Assembly: GCF_001865575.2 (NCBI RefSeq)
Contig: NZ_CP017561.2
Span: 2,728,001-2,792,000 of the forward strand
Reading direction: 5' to 3'
DNA from: Paraburkholderia sprentiae WSM5005
GTDB lineage: Bacteria; Pseudomonadota; Gammaproteobacteria; Burkholderiales; Burkholderiaceae
Length of the DNA: 64,000 nucleotides
Shown here: piece after piece, positions 45,426-55,574 of the stretch
How positions within the stretch are numbered: position 1 is the first letter of the stretch
Layout of the letters: each line of letters opens with the position of its first letter
The notes under the pieces: generated by a model
What the model saw: the letters and a program-made list of their open reading frames with translations, nothing else
Told to the model about the DNA's origin: nothing
Database searches by the model: none
Position numbers and translations under genes: made by a program

Positions 45426-46595
45426 TTATGCGCGCACCGGCTTCTTGCCGCCGCGCTTCGCCAGCTTCGCGATCTTGTCTTCGTGCTTCGGCGCGGGCCA
45501 CAGGCCTTCCGAGCGATACAGCATGATCACGACCATCGCGAGACCGTACAGCAACTGACGGATCACTTCCGTATCGACGATTTCATGGCCGAAGATCATG
45601 TCTTGCAGCGGACCCATCGTGGAGCGCAGGAACTCGGGGAACACCGCGAGCAGCACTGCGCCGAGGATCACGCCCGGAATGTGGCCCATGCCGCCCAGCA
45701 CCACGCAGGCGAGCACCACGACCGACTCCCAGAACGTGAACGATTCCGGCGAGACGAAGCCTTGGAACGAGCCGAACATCGCGCCCGAGAGGCCGCCGAA
45801 CGACGCGCCCATCGCGAACGCGAGCAGCTTGACGTTACGGGTATTGATGCCCATCGCCTTGGCGGCGATTTCGTCTTCGCGGATCGCGGCCCACGCACGG
45901 CCGATACGCGAATGCTGCAAACGCGTACACGTCCAGATCACGAACAGCGCGCACAGCACGAACAGGTAGTAGTACAGGTACACCGACGGGAACTGCATGC
46001 CGAACAGGGTGTGCGTCTGCGCGAGGCTGAAGCCGCCGACATGCACCGGGTCGATACCCGTGATCCCCTTCGGACCATTGGTGATGTTCACCGGACGGTC
46101 GAGATTGTTCATGAAGATCCGCACGATTTCCCCGAAGCCGAGGGTCACGATCGCGAGGTAGTCGCCACGCAGACGCAGCGTCGGCGCACCGAGCAGAATC
46201 CCGAACGTTGCGGCGAGCGCCATCGCGACCGGCACGATGATCCAGATCGGCATGTGCAGGCCGTTGGGCGCGAGATGCGCGATCCACTCGAACTGCGTGC
46301 TCAGGTGCGGCGAGCTCAGCAACGCGGCCGTGTAGGCGCCGATCGCGTAGAACGCGATGTAGCCCAAGTCCAGCAGGCCGGCAAAGCCCACCACCACGTT
46401 CAGGCCCAGCGCGAGCATCACGTACAGCATCGCGAAGTCGAGCACGCGGACCCAATAGTTGCCGCCTGCCGCACCGATCACCATCGGCGCGGCGATCACG
46501 AAGATCGCCGTGAGGATGCCGATGGTCAGCGTCTTCGTGAGGTTCTTTTCGGGGATGAGCGTCGTGGACGGCTCGATCGGTTGAATTGAGGTCAT
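45426..46595 (-). CDS. livM: branched-chain amino acid ABC transporter permease, LivM type
   Basis: 389 residues with about ten hydrophobic segments. Family regions include LGLNVVVGFAGLLDLGYIAFYAIGAY near 63-88 and RGDYLAIVTLGFGEIVR near 148-164, and the coupling loop RIGRAWAAIREDEIAAKAMGIN. Forms the channel with LivH. A hydrophilic N-terminus of about 25 residues precedes the first helix. Confidence 0.92.
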   Translation of the reverse strand: MTSIQPIEPSTTLIPEKNLTKTLTIGILTAIFVIAAPMVIGAAGGNYWVRVLDFAMLYVMLALGLNVVVGFAGLLDLGYIAFYAIGAYTAALLSSPHLSTQFEWIAHLAPNGLHMPIWIIVPVAMALAATFGILLGAPTLRLRGDYLAIVTLGFGEIVRIFMNNLDRPVNITNGPKGITGIDPVHVGGFSLAQTHTLFGMQFPSVYLYYYLFVLCALFVIWTCTRLQHSRIGRAWAAIREDEIAAKAMGINTRNVKLLAFAMGASFGGLSGAMFGSFQGFVSPESFTFWESVVVLACVVLGGMGHIPGVILGAVLLAVFPEFLRSTMGPLQDMIFGHEIVDTEVIRQLLYGLAMVVIMLYRSEGLWPAPKHEDKIAKLAKRGGKKPVRA

Positions 46596-46621
46596 GATTG
46601 TTGACTCCTTGTGGCCCGGGA

Positions 46622-47572
46622 TCAGGCGCGATCCGCGACACGTTCGCCGAGCAGACCCGACGGACGGAACACGAGCACGACGATCAGCACGATGAACGCG
46701 AACACGTCCTGGTAGTTACTACCGAACACGCCGCCCGTGAGGTTGCCGATATAGCCGGCGCCCAACTGCTCGATCAGGCCGAGGAGCACACCGCCGACCA
46801 TCGCGCCGCCGAGATTGCCGATACCGCCCAGCACCGCCGCGGTAAAGGCCTTCAGGCCAGGGATGAAGCCCATGTAGAAGTGCGCGTTGCCGTATTCGGA
46901 CGCGATCATCACGCCGGCGAGCGCAGCCAGCGCCGAGCCGATCATGAAGGTCGCCGAAATCACGAAGTTCGGGCTCACACCCATCAGGCTCGCGACGTTC
47001 GGGTTTTCGGCGATCGCGCGCATGGCCCGGCCGAGCCTGGTCTTGTGCACGAGCAGGAGCAGGCCGCCCATCACGAGGAACGCCACCACGATGATCACGA
47101 TTTCGGTCATCGAGATCACGGCGCCGGGCGTCGTGTCGGTGGCCTTGATCACGTTGATCGGGTCGGTGGGCAGCAACTGCGGAAACGGCAGCGGATTGCG
47201 CGACCAGATCATCATCGCGAGCGTCTGCAGCAGAATCGACACACCGATCGCGGTGATCAACGGCGCGAGACGCGGTGCGCGCCGCAACGGCCGGTAGGCG
47301 ACCCGCTCGATCGTGTAGCCGACCACCGCGCAGACCGCCGCTGCGATGATCAACGCGATCACGAGCGTCAGTACATTGCCGAGGCCGGGGAAGTGGTTCT
47401 GCAGCACACCTATGGCGGAGAGCGCAACCATCGCGCCCACCATCAACACGTCGCCGTGAGCGAAGTTGATGATGCCCAGAATGCCGTAAACCATCGTATA
47501 GCCCAGTGCGATGATGGCGTAGACACTGCCAAGCACCAGTCCATTGAGGACCTGCTGGATGAAGATATCCAT
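46622..47572 (-). CDS. livH: branched-chain amino acid ABC transporter permease, LivH type
   Basis: 316 residues, about eight hydrophobic segments. The start MDIFIQQVLNGLVLGSVYAIIALGYTMVYG and the GIINFAHGDVLMVGA segment are diagnostic, as is the coupling loop LGRAMRAIAENPNVASLMGV. First gene of the livHMGF block; a terminator separates it from livK upstream. Confidence 0.92.
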   Translation of the reverse strand: MDIFIQQVLNGLVLGSVYAIIALGYTMVYGILGIINFAHGDVLMVGAMVALSAIGVLQNHFPGLGNVLTLVIALIIAAAVCAVVGYTIERVAYRPLRRAPRLAPLITAIGVSILLQTLAMMIWSRNPLPFPQLLPTDPINVIKATDTTPGAVISMTEIVIIVVAFLVMGGLLLLVHKTRLGRAMRAIAENPNVASLMGVSPNFVISATFMIGSALAALAGVMIASEYGNAHFYMGFIPGLKAFTAAVLGGIGNLGGAMVGGVLLGLIEQLGAGYIGNLTGGVFGSNYQDVFAFIVLIVVLVFRPSGLLGERVADRA

Positions 47573-47752
47573 TTAATGCTCCTTAGCCCGTGCGACTGGA
47601 TTCGCGTTTTTCATCTGCCGGTGGGCGGTGATGCGCTACGAATCTCATCGGCACTGCGGGTACTGATGTAAAAGACCGGTAAGGGTTATCCGCTGCCGGC
47701 TTGCCTTGGCGACCGTGATGCGGTCACGAGCTCGCCTTGGGCGGATGCAAAA

Positions 47753-47781
47753 ACGGCACCGTTGGATGGTGTCGGTGCCGT
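47753..47781 (-). terminator. Rho-independent terminator between livK and livH
   Basis: On the minus strand stem ACGGCACC/GGTGCCGT is followed by TTTTTGC. It lies just 20 bases after the livK stop and would make livK more abundant than livHMGF if read-through is partial. Confidence 0.8.
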
Positions 47782-47800
47782 CAGGCCGAACTTCCCGTCA

Positions 47801-49003
47801 TCACATCTTTACGACGTCGAGCACTGCTTTCTTGCCGTCCTTGAAGTCGTAAAGCGTAATGGCGCCCTCTTTCAAATCACCCTTGTCGTCGAACGCGATG
47901 TGGCCGATTACCCCGTTGTAATCGGTCGAAGGCATCGCAGCCAGCACCTTGGGCGCCTCGATAGAATTAGCGCGCTTCATTGCATCGACGATCACGTACA
48001 CAGCGTCATACGTGAACGGCGCGTAAATCTGCACCGGCGTGTGGAAGCGGTCCTCGTACTTCTTTTCGAAGTCCGCTCCCTTGTCCATTTTCGAAAGCGC
48101 GAGTCCTGCTTCCGAACAGACCAGGTTTTGCACGGCGGTACCCGCCAGCTCACCTACCTTGTCGGTACACACACCGTCGCCGCCAAGGATTTTTGCCCTG
48201 ATACCGAGCGCGGCCGCCTGCTTCGTAAACGGCCCGCCCGTCGCATCCATGCCGCCGAACATGATGGCGTCCGGCTGAACACTCTTTATCTTGGTGAGAA
48301 TGGCCCGGAAATCCGTGGCCTTGTCGTTCGTCGCCTCGCGCGCGACGATCTTCGCGCCGCTCGCCTCGGCCGTCTTCGCGAACTCGTCCGCGAGACCCTT
48401 GCCGTAGGCGGTCGCATCGTCCACAACCGCGATGCGTTTGGCGCGCAGCGCCTTCGTCGCGTAGTTGGCGAGCGCCGGACCCTGCTGCGCGTCGGTCGCG
48501 ACCACGCGATAGGTCGTCTTGAGCCCCTGCTGCGTGTAGGCCGGATTCGTCGACGACGGCGAGATCTCGACGATGCTCGCGTCGCTATAGATCTTCGACG
48601 CCGGAATCGAGACGCCGGAGTTCAGGTGCCCGATTACCGCGACTACATGATCGTCGACCAGCTTCTGTGCGACGGCGGTGCCGGTTTTCGGGTCCGCCGC
48701 ATCGTCCTGCGCGTCGAGCTGCAGCTGGATCTTGCGACCGTCGATCGTCAGACCCTGTGCATTGATTTCCTCGACCGCGAGGCGTGCCCCATTTTCGTTG
48801 TCCTTGCCCAGGTGCGCGATGCCGCCCGTCAACGGAGCGGCGTGACCGATCTTCACGATGGTCGCTTCGCTCGCTGCGGCGACCGCCGCGGCCGAAGCCG
48901 CCGATGCGCCGGTTGCCGCTTCGCCATCCTGTTTCTTGCCGCACGCGGTCAGCATCGCAACCGCGGCCGCGATGGACACGGCGTAAGCAAATTTGACTCG
49001 CAT
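47801..49003 (-). CDS. livK: branched-chain amino acid ABC transporter substrate-binding protein (lipoprotein)
   Basis: 400 residues from ATG 49003. The N-terminus has a lipoprotein signal with lipobox LTAC and Cys21, followed by an Ala-rich linker. The periplasmic-binding fold shows AAPLTGGIAHLGKDNENGARLAVEEIN near 55-81, the GHLNSGVSIPASKIY hinge and SPSSTNPAYT binding loop near 151-160. Being lipid-anchored differs from the soluble LivK of E. coli. It feeds LivHMGF encoded downstream. Confidence 0.9.
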   Translation of the reverse strand: MRVKFAYAVSIAAAVAMLTACGKKQDGEAATGASAASAAAVAAASEATIVKIGHAAPLTGGIAHLGKDNENGARLAVEEINAQGLTIDGRKIQLQLDAQDDAADPKTGTAVAQKLVDDHVVAVIGHLNSGVSIPASKIYSDASIVEISPSSTNPAYTQQGLKTTYRVVATDAQQGPALANYATKALRAKRIAVVDDATAYGKGLADEFAKTAEASGAKIVAREATNDKATDFRAILTKIKSVQPDAIMFGGMDATGGPFTKQAAALGIRAKILGGDGVCTDKVGELAGTAVQNLVCSEAGLALSKMDKGADFEKKYEDRFHTPVQIYAPFTYDAVYVIVDAMKRANSIEAPKVLAAMPSTDYNGVIGHIAFDDKGDLKEGAITLYDFKDGKKAVLDVVKM

Positions 49004-49069
49004 CAAGTAAGGTCTCCCGCGCCTTGCAAAATCCACTGTTCAGGACCTTAAGGCCTTGAGAACGCGCGC

Positions 49070-49097
49070 ATTGTAACTCCAATTATGCGGGTGGCAA
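49070..49097 (-). promoter_or_regulatory. sigma-70 promoter of livK
   Basis: On the minus strand TTGCCA (49097-49092), a 16-base spacer and TACAAT (49075-49070), each five of six to consensus, about 67 bases ahead of the livK ATG. Confidence 0.6.
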
Positions 49098-49308
49098 TAT
49101 TGTTGAACCGGTGGGGTTTTCCTGCATTGCAACCTTACCCGGAGAGCAAAACACGCTAAAAAGCGCAACCGGGTTGCGACCCGTTTTCGTGCATCAGTTG
49201 CACCGTCGTCAAGCCCGGTGGCATCATGTGTTGCGGCCGATTCGCGTGAACCGCGGATAGGCCGGGCTTTGCGTCGGGCGAAGCCCTGTTATCGCGCGGC
49301 GGCTCATT

Positions 49309-49325
49309 TGCACTAGTCTAGTGCA
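49309..49325. promoter_or_regulatory. perfect 17-bp palindrome, NtrC-like site
   Basis: TGCACTAGTCTAGTGCA is symmetric around its centre and has the TGCAC-N7-GTGCA frame of NtrC binding sites. It lies about 210 bases upstream of the livK -35. NtrC control of branched-chain amino acid uptake would make physiological sense, but no sigma-54 promoter is visible, so the assignment is tentative; another regulator could use it. Confidence 0.4.
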
Positions 49326-49494
49326 TGCTCTATTCGTCCTCAGCCCTGGGTTCGCTTAAAACGGGGATGCATCACTCAAAATCAATAAAAGACGCGATCA
49401 CAGTGCGAAGTAATTTGTGCGCGAGACGACTGAAACGAGGTGAATCCGTTCGATCCGGCACCTTATTTATCCAGAGGATCATCAGCTCGCGCGC

Positions 49495-49518
49495 AAAAAA
49501 ACGCGCCCTCGGGCGCGC
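49495..49518 (-). terminator. Rho-independent terminator after ispH
   Basis: Stem CGCGCCC/GGGCGCG with a minimal loop followed on the minus strand by TTTTTTT, 28 bases past the ispH stop. Confidence 0.85.
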
Positions 49519-49545
49519 TTTCCTTTCAGCGATGCTAACGAAGTG

Positions 49546-50505
49546 TCAGGCCGGCAGACCGAGCCCGCGTGGCAGCGGGAAGGCGATGTTTTCCTCGATG
49601 CCCTCGAGCGCGCGCACGTTGCGTACGCCCAGTTCGCGCAGACGCGCGATCACCGCCTGCGCCAGCACCTCCGGCGCCGATGCGCCAGCCGTCACGCCGA
49701 TTCGGCGCTTGCCCTCGACCCAGACCGGATCGATCTGATCGGGCGAATCGACCATATAGGCCGGCACGCCGAGCTTCTCGGCGAGTTCGCGCAAGCGGTT
49801 CGAATTCGAACTATTTGGACTGCCGACGACGATCACGACGTCGCACTGCGGCGCCATGAACTTCACGGCATCCTGGCGATTCTGCGTGGCGTAGCAGATG
49901 TCCTGCTTCTTCGGCTCGCGGATAGAGGGGTACTTGGCCTTCAGCGCGCCGATGATTTCAGCCGCGTCGTCGACCGACAGCGTGGTTTGTGTGACGAACG
50001 CGATCCGCTCGGGATCGGCGAGCTGCAATGCCTGCACGTCCTCGATGTCTTCGACCAGATGCATGCCCTCGGCCGCCTGGCCCATCGTGCCTTCGACTTC
50101 CGGGTGGCCCTTGTGGCCGATCATCACGATGTCGAAACCGTCCTGGCGCATCTTCGCGACTTCGATATGCACCTTGGTCACGAGCGGACAGGTGGCGTCG
50201 TACACCCGGAGCCCGCGCGACTCGGCCTCCAGGCGCACGGCCTTCGACACGCCGTGCGCGCTGAAGATCACTGTGTTGCCCGCCGGCACTTCGTCGAGGT
50301 TCTCGATGAAGATCGCTCCCTTCTTGCGCAGATCTTCGACCACATAGGCGTTATGGACGATTTCGTGACGCACGTAGATCGGCGAGCCGTACAGCTTGAT
50401 GGCCCGCTCGACGATCTCGATCGCCCGGTCGACGCCGGCGCAGAATCCACGTGGCTGGGCCAGCAGGATCTCCGCTTCGGCAAGAGTCGTATCCGTGATG
50501 CTCAT
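49546..50505 (-). CDS. ispH: 4-hydroxy-3-methylbut-2-enyl diphosphate reductase
   Basis: 319 residues. Last enzyme of the MEP pathway, making IPP and DMAPP with a [4Fe-4S] cluster. Three cluster cysteines are visible: C22 in [10 protein letters not shown]106 in YDATCPLV and C204 in DICYATQNR; the substrate-binding [11 protein letters not shown] and TAGASAPE motifs are present. It follows the fkpB gene by two bases, a common pairing in proteobacteria. Confidence 0.95.
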   Translation of the reverse strand: MSITDTTLAEAEILLAQPRGFCAGVDRAIEIVERAIKLYGSPIYVRHEIVHNAYVVEDLRKKGAIFIENLDEVPAGNTVIFSAHGVSKAVRLEAESRGLRVYDATCPLVTKVHIEVAKMRQDGFDIVMIGHKGHPEVEGTMGQAAEGMHLVEDIEDVQALQLADPERIAFVTQTTLSVDDAAEIIGALKAKYPSIREPKKQDICYATQNRQDAVKFMAPQCDVVIVVGSPNSSNSNRLRELAEKLGVPAYMVDSPDQIDPVWVEGKRRIGVTAGASAPEVLAQAVIARLRELGVRNVRALEGIEENIAFPLPRGLGLPA

Positions 50506-50507
50506 GT

Positions 50508-50963
50508 TTACAGAATCCCGATGATTTTCACTTCAAACGCCAGCGCCTGGCCGGCAAGCGGGTGATTGAAGTCGAATAGGGCCGACGTTTCGCCGACTTC
50601 CTTCAACACGCCGGCGTAGCGCCCGCCGCCCGGCGCGTTGAATTCGACCAGGTCACCCGGGGAAAAATCCTCGCCGATCATGCTGTTCTCCCGCAGCGTG
50701 GCGAGAGACACGCGCTGGATCAGCTCCGGATTGCGCGGACCGAACGCCTGACCCTGCGCTAGCTGAAAGGTCGAATGGTGGCCCACCTTCAAACCCAGCA
50801 AAATACCTTCCAGCGGCGGTGCCAGTTGACCGGCGCCGAGCAGCAGCGTGGCCGGCTTGTCGTTGAACGTGTTGATCACTTCGGCGCCATCGGCAAGGGA
50901 AAGCCGGTAATGCAGCGTGACGTGTGAACCGGGTTTCACCTCGGAAATATCGATGATGCTCAT
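50508..50963 (-). CDS. fkpB: FKBP-type peptidyl-prolyl isomerase (SlpA/FkpB)
   Basis: 151 residues. SlyD-like FKBP with an insert-in-flap domain: [19 protein letters not shown] near 15-33, [12 protein letters not shown] near 50-61, [16 protein letters not shown] near 71-86 and [17 protein letters not shown] near 131-147. ATG 50963 gives the typical [15 protein letters not shown] start. Cytoplasmic foldase paired with ispH. It is divergent from radC. Confidence 0.9.
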   Translation of the reverse strand: MSIIDISEVKPGSHVTLHYRLSLADGAEVINTFNDKPATLLLGAGQLAPPLEGILLGLKVGHHSTFQLAQGQAFGPRNPELIQRVSLATLRENSMIGEDFSPGDLVEFNAPGGGRYAGVLKEVGETSALFDFNHPLAGQALAFEVKIIGIL

Positions 50964-51173
50964 GCAATGCTCGCTAAGTCGAAGCGCGCTGCGCGCGTGC
51001 GCCGCGGGCGCAGTCGGCGCCTGTGGCAAACCGTCGGAGTGCCGTGCGCAAAGCGTCTATTGTAAGCCACCTAGCGGGCGCCGGCTCGAGTCCGTCGCGC
51101 GTGAGCGCGGCATGGCCCTGCGGCGCACTGCGGCCGCGCGCGCCTTCAACCCTACGCAAAGGACTCTGTATTT

Positions 51174-52085
51174 ATGGCTGATTTCGCCAGCACTATCGAC
51201 CAAACAGCTGCGGCAACGGTGCGACCGAAGCCGCGGGCACGGGCGAGGGGCGGCGCGAAAGCCGCGGCGAATGCGGCGGCCGGGACTTCGTCAGAAGCCG
51301 CCGGCTCGACCGCCCGCAGCCGCCCGCAACTGTTCCGCGGCAAATGGCACCGGCGCGACATGCCGCGCGAGCGGCTGATCGACCACGGCCCCGACGTGCT
51401 GTCGGACACCGAAATGATCGCGCTCGTGCTTGGCTCCGGCTTGCCCGGCCACGATGTGTTCAGCGTCGCACGAGCGCTGCTCGATCGCTTCGGCTCATTG
51501 CGGGCGATGCTGGACGCGACTTATGCGGACTTCGACGGCATCCGCGGCATCGGCCCCGCGAAAAAGGCTCAATTGCTCGCGATCATGGAAATGGCGCGCC
51601 GCTCGCTCGTCGACAAGATGCGCAAGCGCCCGCTGATGAATTCGCCCGAAGCGGTCGAAAGCTATCTGCGCCTTCTGATCGGCGGACAGCCGCAGGAGGT
51701 GTTCGTGTCGCTGTTTCTGGACGCGCGGCATCGGCTCATTCGCTGCGAAGAAAGCGCGCGCGGCTCGCTGACGCGCATGGCGGTCTATCCGCGCGAGATC
51801 GTGCGGCGGGCGCTCGCTGCGAACGCCGCCAGCCTGATCGTTGCGCACAATCATCCGTCCGGCGCCGTCGAGCCGAGCGCGAGCGACTGCCGCCTCACGC
51901 AGACACTGCGCGATGCACTCGCGCTCGTCGACGTGCAGCTGATCGATCATCTGGTGATCGCCGCGGACAGCGTATACTCGTTCGCCAGAGCCGGCTGGCC
52001 GAGGCTCGCGCGCAAGCCCGCTCGAGCGCGTGAAGCACAAGGGCCGCCGCACGGCGCCGTGTCTCGCATCGCAAATAAGGTTTGA
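51174..52085 (+). CDS. radC: RadC family JAB-domain protein
   Basis: 303 residues. After an Ala/Arg-rich N-terminal extension of about 50 residues the UPF0758 fold begins with [26 protein letters not shown], an HhH segment [15 protein letters not shown], and a JAMM metalloprotease-like domain with HNHPSG near 229-234. Despite the name, involvement in DNA repair has been withdrawn or doubted in E. coli; the activity is unknown. The extension is longer than in E. coli RadC. Confidence 0.9.
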   Translation: MADFASTIDQTAAATVRPKPRARARGGAKAAANAAAGTSSEAAGSTARSRPQLFRGKWHRRDMPRERLIDHGPDVLSDTEMIALVLGSGLPGHDVFSVARALLDRFGSLRAMLDATYADFDGIRGIGPAKKAQLLAIMEMARRSLVDKMRKRPLMNSPEAVESYLRLLIGGQPQEVFVSLFLDARHRLIRCEESARGSLTRMAVYPREIVRRALAANAASLIVAHNHPSGAVEPSASDCRLTQTLRDALALVDVQLIDHLVIAADSVYSFARAGWPRLARKPARAREAQGPPHGAVSRIANKV

Positions 52086-52111
52086 TTTTGCGGCTTTTTT
52101 TCTGCTAGAAT
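52082..52111 (+). promoter_or_regulatory. promoter of rpmB-rpmG
   Basis: TTGATT (52082-52087) and TAGAAT (52106-52111) with an 18-base spacer, starting right at the radC stop. The leader to rpmB would be about 165 bases. Confidence 0.55.
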
Positions 52112-52285
52112 TCCGGTTTGCCTATTTCCAACCCCCTGTTCCGAAGCCATCAAGGCGTTCCGCAAAGGTCGGGCAGCTGTGGTAGCGAAGTGCGTCTAAG
52201 CAACTTCGCACACCCCTCAGCGCGGCTCTTTTCGGGAAACTTTCACGGCGTTCGAACTCAGAATTAGCGTATTAGGAGTGCTCTC

Positions 52286-52519
52286 ATGGCACGCGTATGC
52301 CAAGTAACTGGGAAAGCGCCGATGAGCGGCAACAACGTTTCCCACGCGAACAACAAGACCAAGCGCCGGTTCCTGCCGAACCTGCAAAACCGCCGTATCT
52401 GGGTAGAAAGCGAAAACCGTTGGGTGCGTCTGCGCATTTCGAACGCCGGGCTGCGCCTGATCGACAAGAACGGTATCGACGCTGTGCTCGCAGACCTGCG
52501 CGCACGCGGTGAAGCCTAA
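52286..52519 (+). CDS. rpmB: 50S ribosomal protein L28
   Basis: 77 residues. [29 protein letters not shown] is the standard L28 start, followed by [27 protein letters not shown] precedes the ATG by 7 bases. rpmG follows 10 bases after the stop. Confidence 0.97.
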   Translation: MARVCQVTGKAPMSGNNVSHANNKTKRRFLPNLQNRRIWVESENRWVRLRISNAGLRLIDKNGIDAVLADLRARGEA

Positions 52520-52529
52520 GGAGTAAATC

Positions 52530-52697
52530 ATGGCGAAAGGCGCACGCGACAAGATCAAGCTGGAATCGACCGCTGGCACGGGTCACTTCTACACGACCAC
52601 GAAGAACAAACGCAACATGCCGGAAAAGATGCTGATCAAAAAATTTGATCCTGTCATCCGCAAGCACGTTGACTACAAGGAAACCAAGATCAAGTAA
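52530..52697 (+). CDS. rpmG: 50S ribosomal protein L33
   Basis: 55 residues, standard length, beginning [23 protein letters not shown]. This version lacks the CxxC zinc pairs (it reads [18 protein letters not shown] at the end), i.e. the zinc-free form common in proteobacteria. AAGGAG lies 6 bases before the ATG. Too short for long-ORF searches but certain. Confidence 0.97.
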   Translation: MAKGARDKIKLESTAGTGHFYTTTKNKRNMPEKMLIKKFDPVIRKHVDYKETKIK

Positions 52698-52732
52698 TCT
52701 TGGCTCTCCGGCCTGACGAAGGCAAAAACATG

Positions 52733-52768
52733 AAAAGCCTCGCACCCGTGCGGGGCTTTTTTGTTTTT
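52733..52768 (+). terminator. Rho-independent terminator after rpmG
   Basis: Stem AAAAGCC-CGCAC/GTGCG-GGCTTTT with one mismatch, followed by TTGTTTTT. Confidence 0.9.
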
Positions 52769-52924
52769 GCGCGGACCTCACGATAGCGCCGCAATCGCCG
52801 CGCGAATCGCCCTATTCCGTTTGGCCAGCTTTCGCTAGTGCGTCGCGGCGCGTATCCTTTGACGTTTTCGCGGCGCGCAGCTCCGCGCGTCGTCGTCGCA
52901 AAACGGAAGACGGAGATGTGGGCA

Positions 52925-54523
52925 ATGGAATTCGATGTGGCGATTGTCGGTAGCGGTCTGGCTGGTTTGAGCGTCGCGCTGAATCTCGCGCAGACACGGC
53001 GCGTGGCGGTCATCGCTAAGCGATCGCTGACCGAGGGCGCGAGCGACTGGGCGCAAGGTGGCATCGCCGCGGTACTCGATTCGGCGGACAGCGTCGAGAA
53101 TCACGTGCGCGACACGCTGATCGCAGGCGGCGGCCTCTGCGACGAGGCAGCGACGCGCTTTATCGTCGAGCATGGGCGCGCCGCGATCGAATGGCTGATC
53201 GAACAGGGCGTGCCATTTACGAAAGACGACGCCGCCGAACTGGGCTTTCACCTGACGCGCGAAGGCGGTCATAGCCACCGCCGGATCATTCACGCTGCCG
53301 ATGCGACCGGCCACGCGGTCGTCGCCACCCTCAGCGAACGGGTACGCCAGCATCCGAACATCACCCTGTTTGAAGACCATCACGCGATCGACCTGATCAC
53401 TTCCGAGCGCCTCGGCCTACCCGGCCGCCGCTGCCATGGCCTATATGCGCTCGATGTGCAAAGCGGCCGCACCGTCACGATCGAAGCGCCGCATACCGTG
53501 CTCGCGACCGGCGGCGCCGGCAAGGTCTATCTGTACACGACCAACCCCGACACCGCGACCGGCGACGGCATTGCGATGGCATGGCGCGCCGGCTGCCGCG
53601 TGTCGAACCTGGAATTTATCCAGTTCCACCCGACGTGCCTGTTCCACCCGTACGCGAAGTCGTTCCTGATTTCGGAGGCAGTACGCGGCGAAGGCGGCGT
53701 TCTGAAGCTGCCGGATGGCACCCGCTTCATGCCCAATCACGACGAGCGCGCGGAGCTTGCCCCGCGCGATATCGTCGCGCGGGCAATCGACTTCGAAATG
53801 AAGAAACGGGGCATCGATTGCGTGTACCTCGACATCAGCCACCAGCCGAGCGAGTTCCTGCACGAGCATTTCCCGACGATCCTGGCTCGCTGCCTCGAGT
53901 TCGGCATCGACATCACGAAAGAGCCGATTCCCGTGGTGCCGGCCGCGCACTACACGTGCGGCGGCGTCGTCACCGATCTGGCGGGGCGCACGGATCTCGC
54001 GGGTCTCTATGCGGTCGGCGAAACGTCGTGCACCGGCCTGCACGGTGCAAACCGGCTCGCCAGCAATTCGTTGCTCGAATGCCTCGTGATCGGCCGTTCG
54101 GCCGCCCAGGCGATCGAAGCGGAGGGCTTTGCCGCCGCCGTCAACGCGCCGCTACCGGACTGGGACGAAAGCCGCGTGTCCGATCCCGACGAGGAGGTCG
54201 TGGTCGCGCACAACTGGGACGAGCTGCGCCGGCTGATGTGGAACTACGTCGGCATCGTCCGAACCGACAAGCGGCTCGAGCGCGCGAAGCATCGGCTCGC
54301 GCTGCTGCGCGACGAGATCGACGAGTACTACGCGAATTTCAAGGTGAGCCGCGATCTGTTGGAGCTGCGCAATCTGGTCGACGTGGCGTCGCTGATCGTC
54401 GACGGCGCGCGCTCGCGACGCGAAAGCCGCGGCCTGCATTTCAGCCGCGACTGGCCGGCCACCTTGCCCAAGGCGCTGCCGACAGTGCTGTCGCCGGAGT
54501 ATGTGCGCAGGCCGAATACCTGA
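52925..54523 (+). CDS. nadB: L-aspartate oxidase
   Basis: 532 residues, FAD enzyme that turns L-aspartate into iminoaspartate for quinolinate and NAD synthesis. FAD motif [12 protein letters not shown] near 5-16, the [12 protein letters not shown] segment near 39-50, [18 protein letters not shown] near 114-131, and [18 protein letters not shown] near 374-391 are diagnostic. ATG 52925 is favoured since GGAG sits 9 bases ahead; ATG 52916 abuts it too closely. Faces nadC-nadA across a terminator. Confidence 0.95.
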   Translation: MEFDVAIVGSGLAGLSVALNLAQTRRVAVIAKRSLTEGASDWAQGGIAAVLDSADSVENHVRDTLIAGGGLCDEAATRFIVEHGRAAIEWLIEQGVPFTKDDAAELGFHLTREGGHSHRRIIHAADATGHAVVATLSERVRQHPNITLFEDHHAIDLITSERLGLPGRRCHGLYALDVQSGRTVTIEAPHTVLATGGAGKVYLYTTNPDTATGDGIAMAWRAGCRVSNLEFIQFHPTCLFHPYAKSFLISEAVRGEGGVLKLPDGTRFMPNHDERAELAPRDIVARAIDFEMKKRGIDCVYLDISHQPSEFLHEHFPTILARCLEFGIDITKEPIPVVPAAHYTCGGVVTDLAGRTDLAGLYAVGETSCTGLHGANRLASNSLLECLVIGRSAAQAIEAEGFAAAVNAPLPDWDESRVSDPDEEVVVAHNWDELRRLMWNYVGIVRTDKRLERAKHRLALLRDEIDEYYANFKVSRDLLELRNLVDVASLIVDGARSRRESRGLHFSRDWPATLPKALPTVLSPEYVRRPNT

Positions 54524-54567
54524 TGGCACTGCGTCGAAACATGCGCTGAAACGGCGTCGCAAACGAC

Positions 54568-54606
54568 AAGGCCATTGCCGGAAAACTCCGGCAATGGCCT
54601 TCTTGT
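54568..54606. terminator. bidirectional terminator between nadB and nadC
   Basis: Perfect 15-bp stem AAGGCCATTGCCGGA with its complement, loop AAAC, T-rich tail TTCTTGTT on the plus side. Confidence 0.9.
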
Positions 54607-54650
54607 TCAGTCGTCGCGAGCGTTGGTTACTGCGCTAAAACGCGCGACGC

Positions 54651-55574
54651 TCAAACGATCCGCATCGAGTAGTCGGTCGCGCGCACGTCCTTCGTCAGCG
54701 CGCCGATCGACACGCGGTCCACGCCCGTCTCCGCGATCGTACGCACGGTCTCGAAATTCACGCCGCCGGACACCTCGAGCACCGCGCGCCCCGCCGCGAT
54801 ACGAACCGCGTCCCGCATCATGTCGAACGAGAAGTTGTCGAGCAGGATCGACTGCGCGCGATGTGCAAGCGCGGTTTCCAGTTGTTCGAGCGTTTCGACT
54901 TCGATCTGGATCGGTACGCCCGCGTCCAACGCGAGCGCCGCATCCATCGCTGCACCCACGCCGCCGGCCGCGGCGATATGGTTTTCCTTGATCAGAATGC
55001 CGTCGTATAGCGCGAGCCGCTGGTTCGCACCGCCACCGATGCGCACCGCGTACTTCTGCGCGAGCCGCAAGCCCGGCAGCGTCTTGCGCGTATCGAGAAC
55101 GCGCGTGCGCGTGTGCGCAATCGCGTCGACATAGCGGCGCGTCGCACTCGCCACGCCCGACAGCAGTTGCAGAAAATTCATCGCGTTACGTTCGGCGCTC
55201 AGCAGCGCACGCACCGGCCCGCGCAGATCGCAGACCGTCGTGTCGGCGCTCATGCGCTCGCCCTCGCGATAACGCCATTGCACTTCGATGCGCGGATCGA
55301 CCGAGCGCATCACTGCGTCGAACCACGGCACGCCGCACACTACCGCATCCTCGCGCACGATGATGCGCGCGTTGCGGACGTCATCGGCGGGCACGAGGCG
55401 GCCAGTCTGATCGCCGCTGCCGATATCTTCAGCAAGCGCATCGGCGACATTGCGCGCGAGCGCCGCGTCGAACGCCGCGCCGTATTGCGCATGGATCTCC
55501 GCGAAAAGCGGCGACACTGCGTTGCCCCCTTCGCGCGCCGCCGCCTGCTCAGGTACCTTCTCCACCACCGTCAT
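54651..55574 (-). CDS. nadC: nicotinate-nucleotide diphosphorylase (quinolinate phosphoribosyltransferase)
   Basis: 307 residues. Converts quinolinate and PRPP to nicotinate mononucleotide. Diagnostic segments are LLSAERNAMNFLQLLSGVAS near 130-149, DTRKTLPGLRLAQKYAV near 162-178, GGGANQRLALYDGILIKENH near 180-199 and the EVSGGVN loop. ATG 55574 shares a base with the nadA stop (TGATG), so both enzymes are co-translated. Confidence 0.95.
   Translation of the reverse strand: MTVVEKVPEQAAAREGGNAVSPLFAEIHAQYGAAFDAALARNVADALAEDIGSGDQTGRLVPADDVRNARIIVREDAVVCGVPWFDAVMRSVDPRIEVQWRYREGERMSADTTVCDLRGPVRALLSAERNAMNFLQLLSGVASATRRYVDAIAHTRTRVLDTRKTLPGLRLAQKYAVRIGGGANQRLALYDGILIKENHIAAAGGVGAAMDAALALDAGVPIQIEVETLEQLETALAHRAQSILLDNFSFDMMRDAVRIAAGRAVLEVSGGVNFETVRTIAETGVDRVSIGALTKDVRATDYSMRIV

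Larger units (their letters stand above)
49004..49545. other. intergenic region between ispH and livK
   Basis: 542 bases. It contains the livK promoter (49070-49097), a perfect palindrome (49309-49325) and the ispH terminator (49495-49518). Open frames here have no ribosome site or similarity. Otherwise nothing recognised. Confidence 0.5.

Noticed and set aside
49220..49245. Sigma-54 promoter near the livK region
   Set aside because: TGGCAT and TTGC are spaced one base too far for a functional -24/-12 element and point away from livK.
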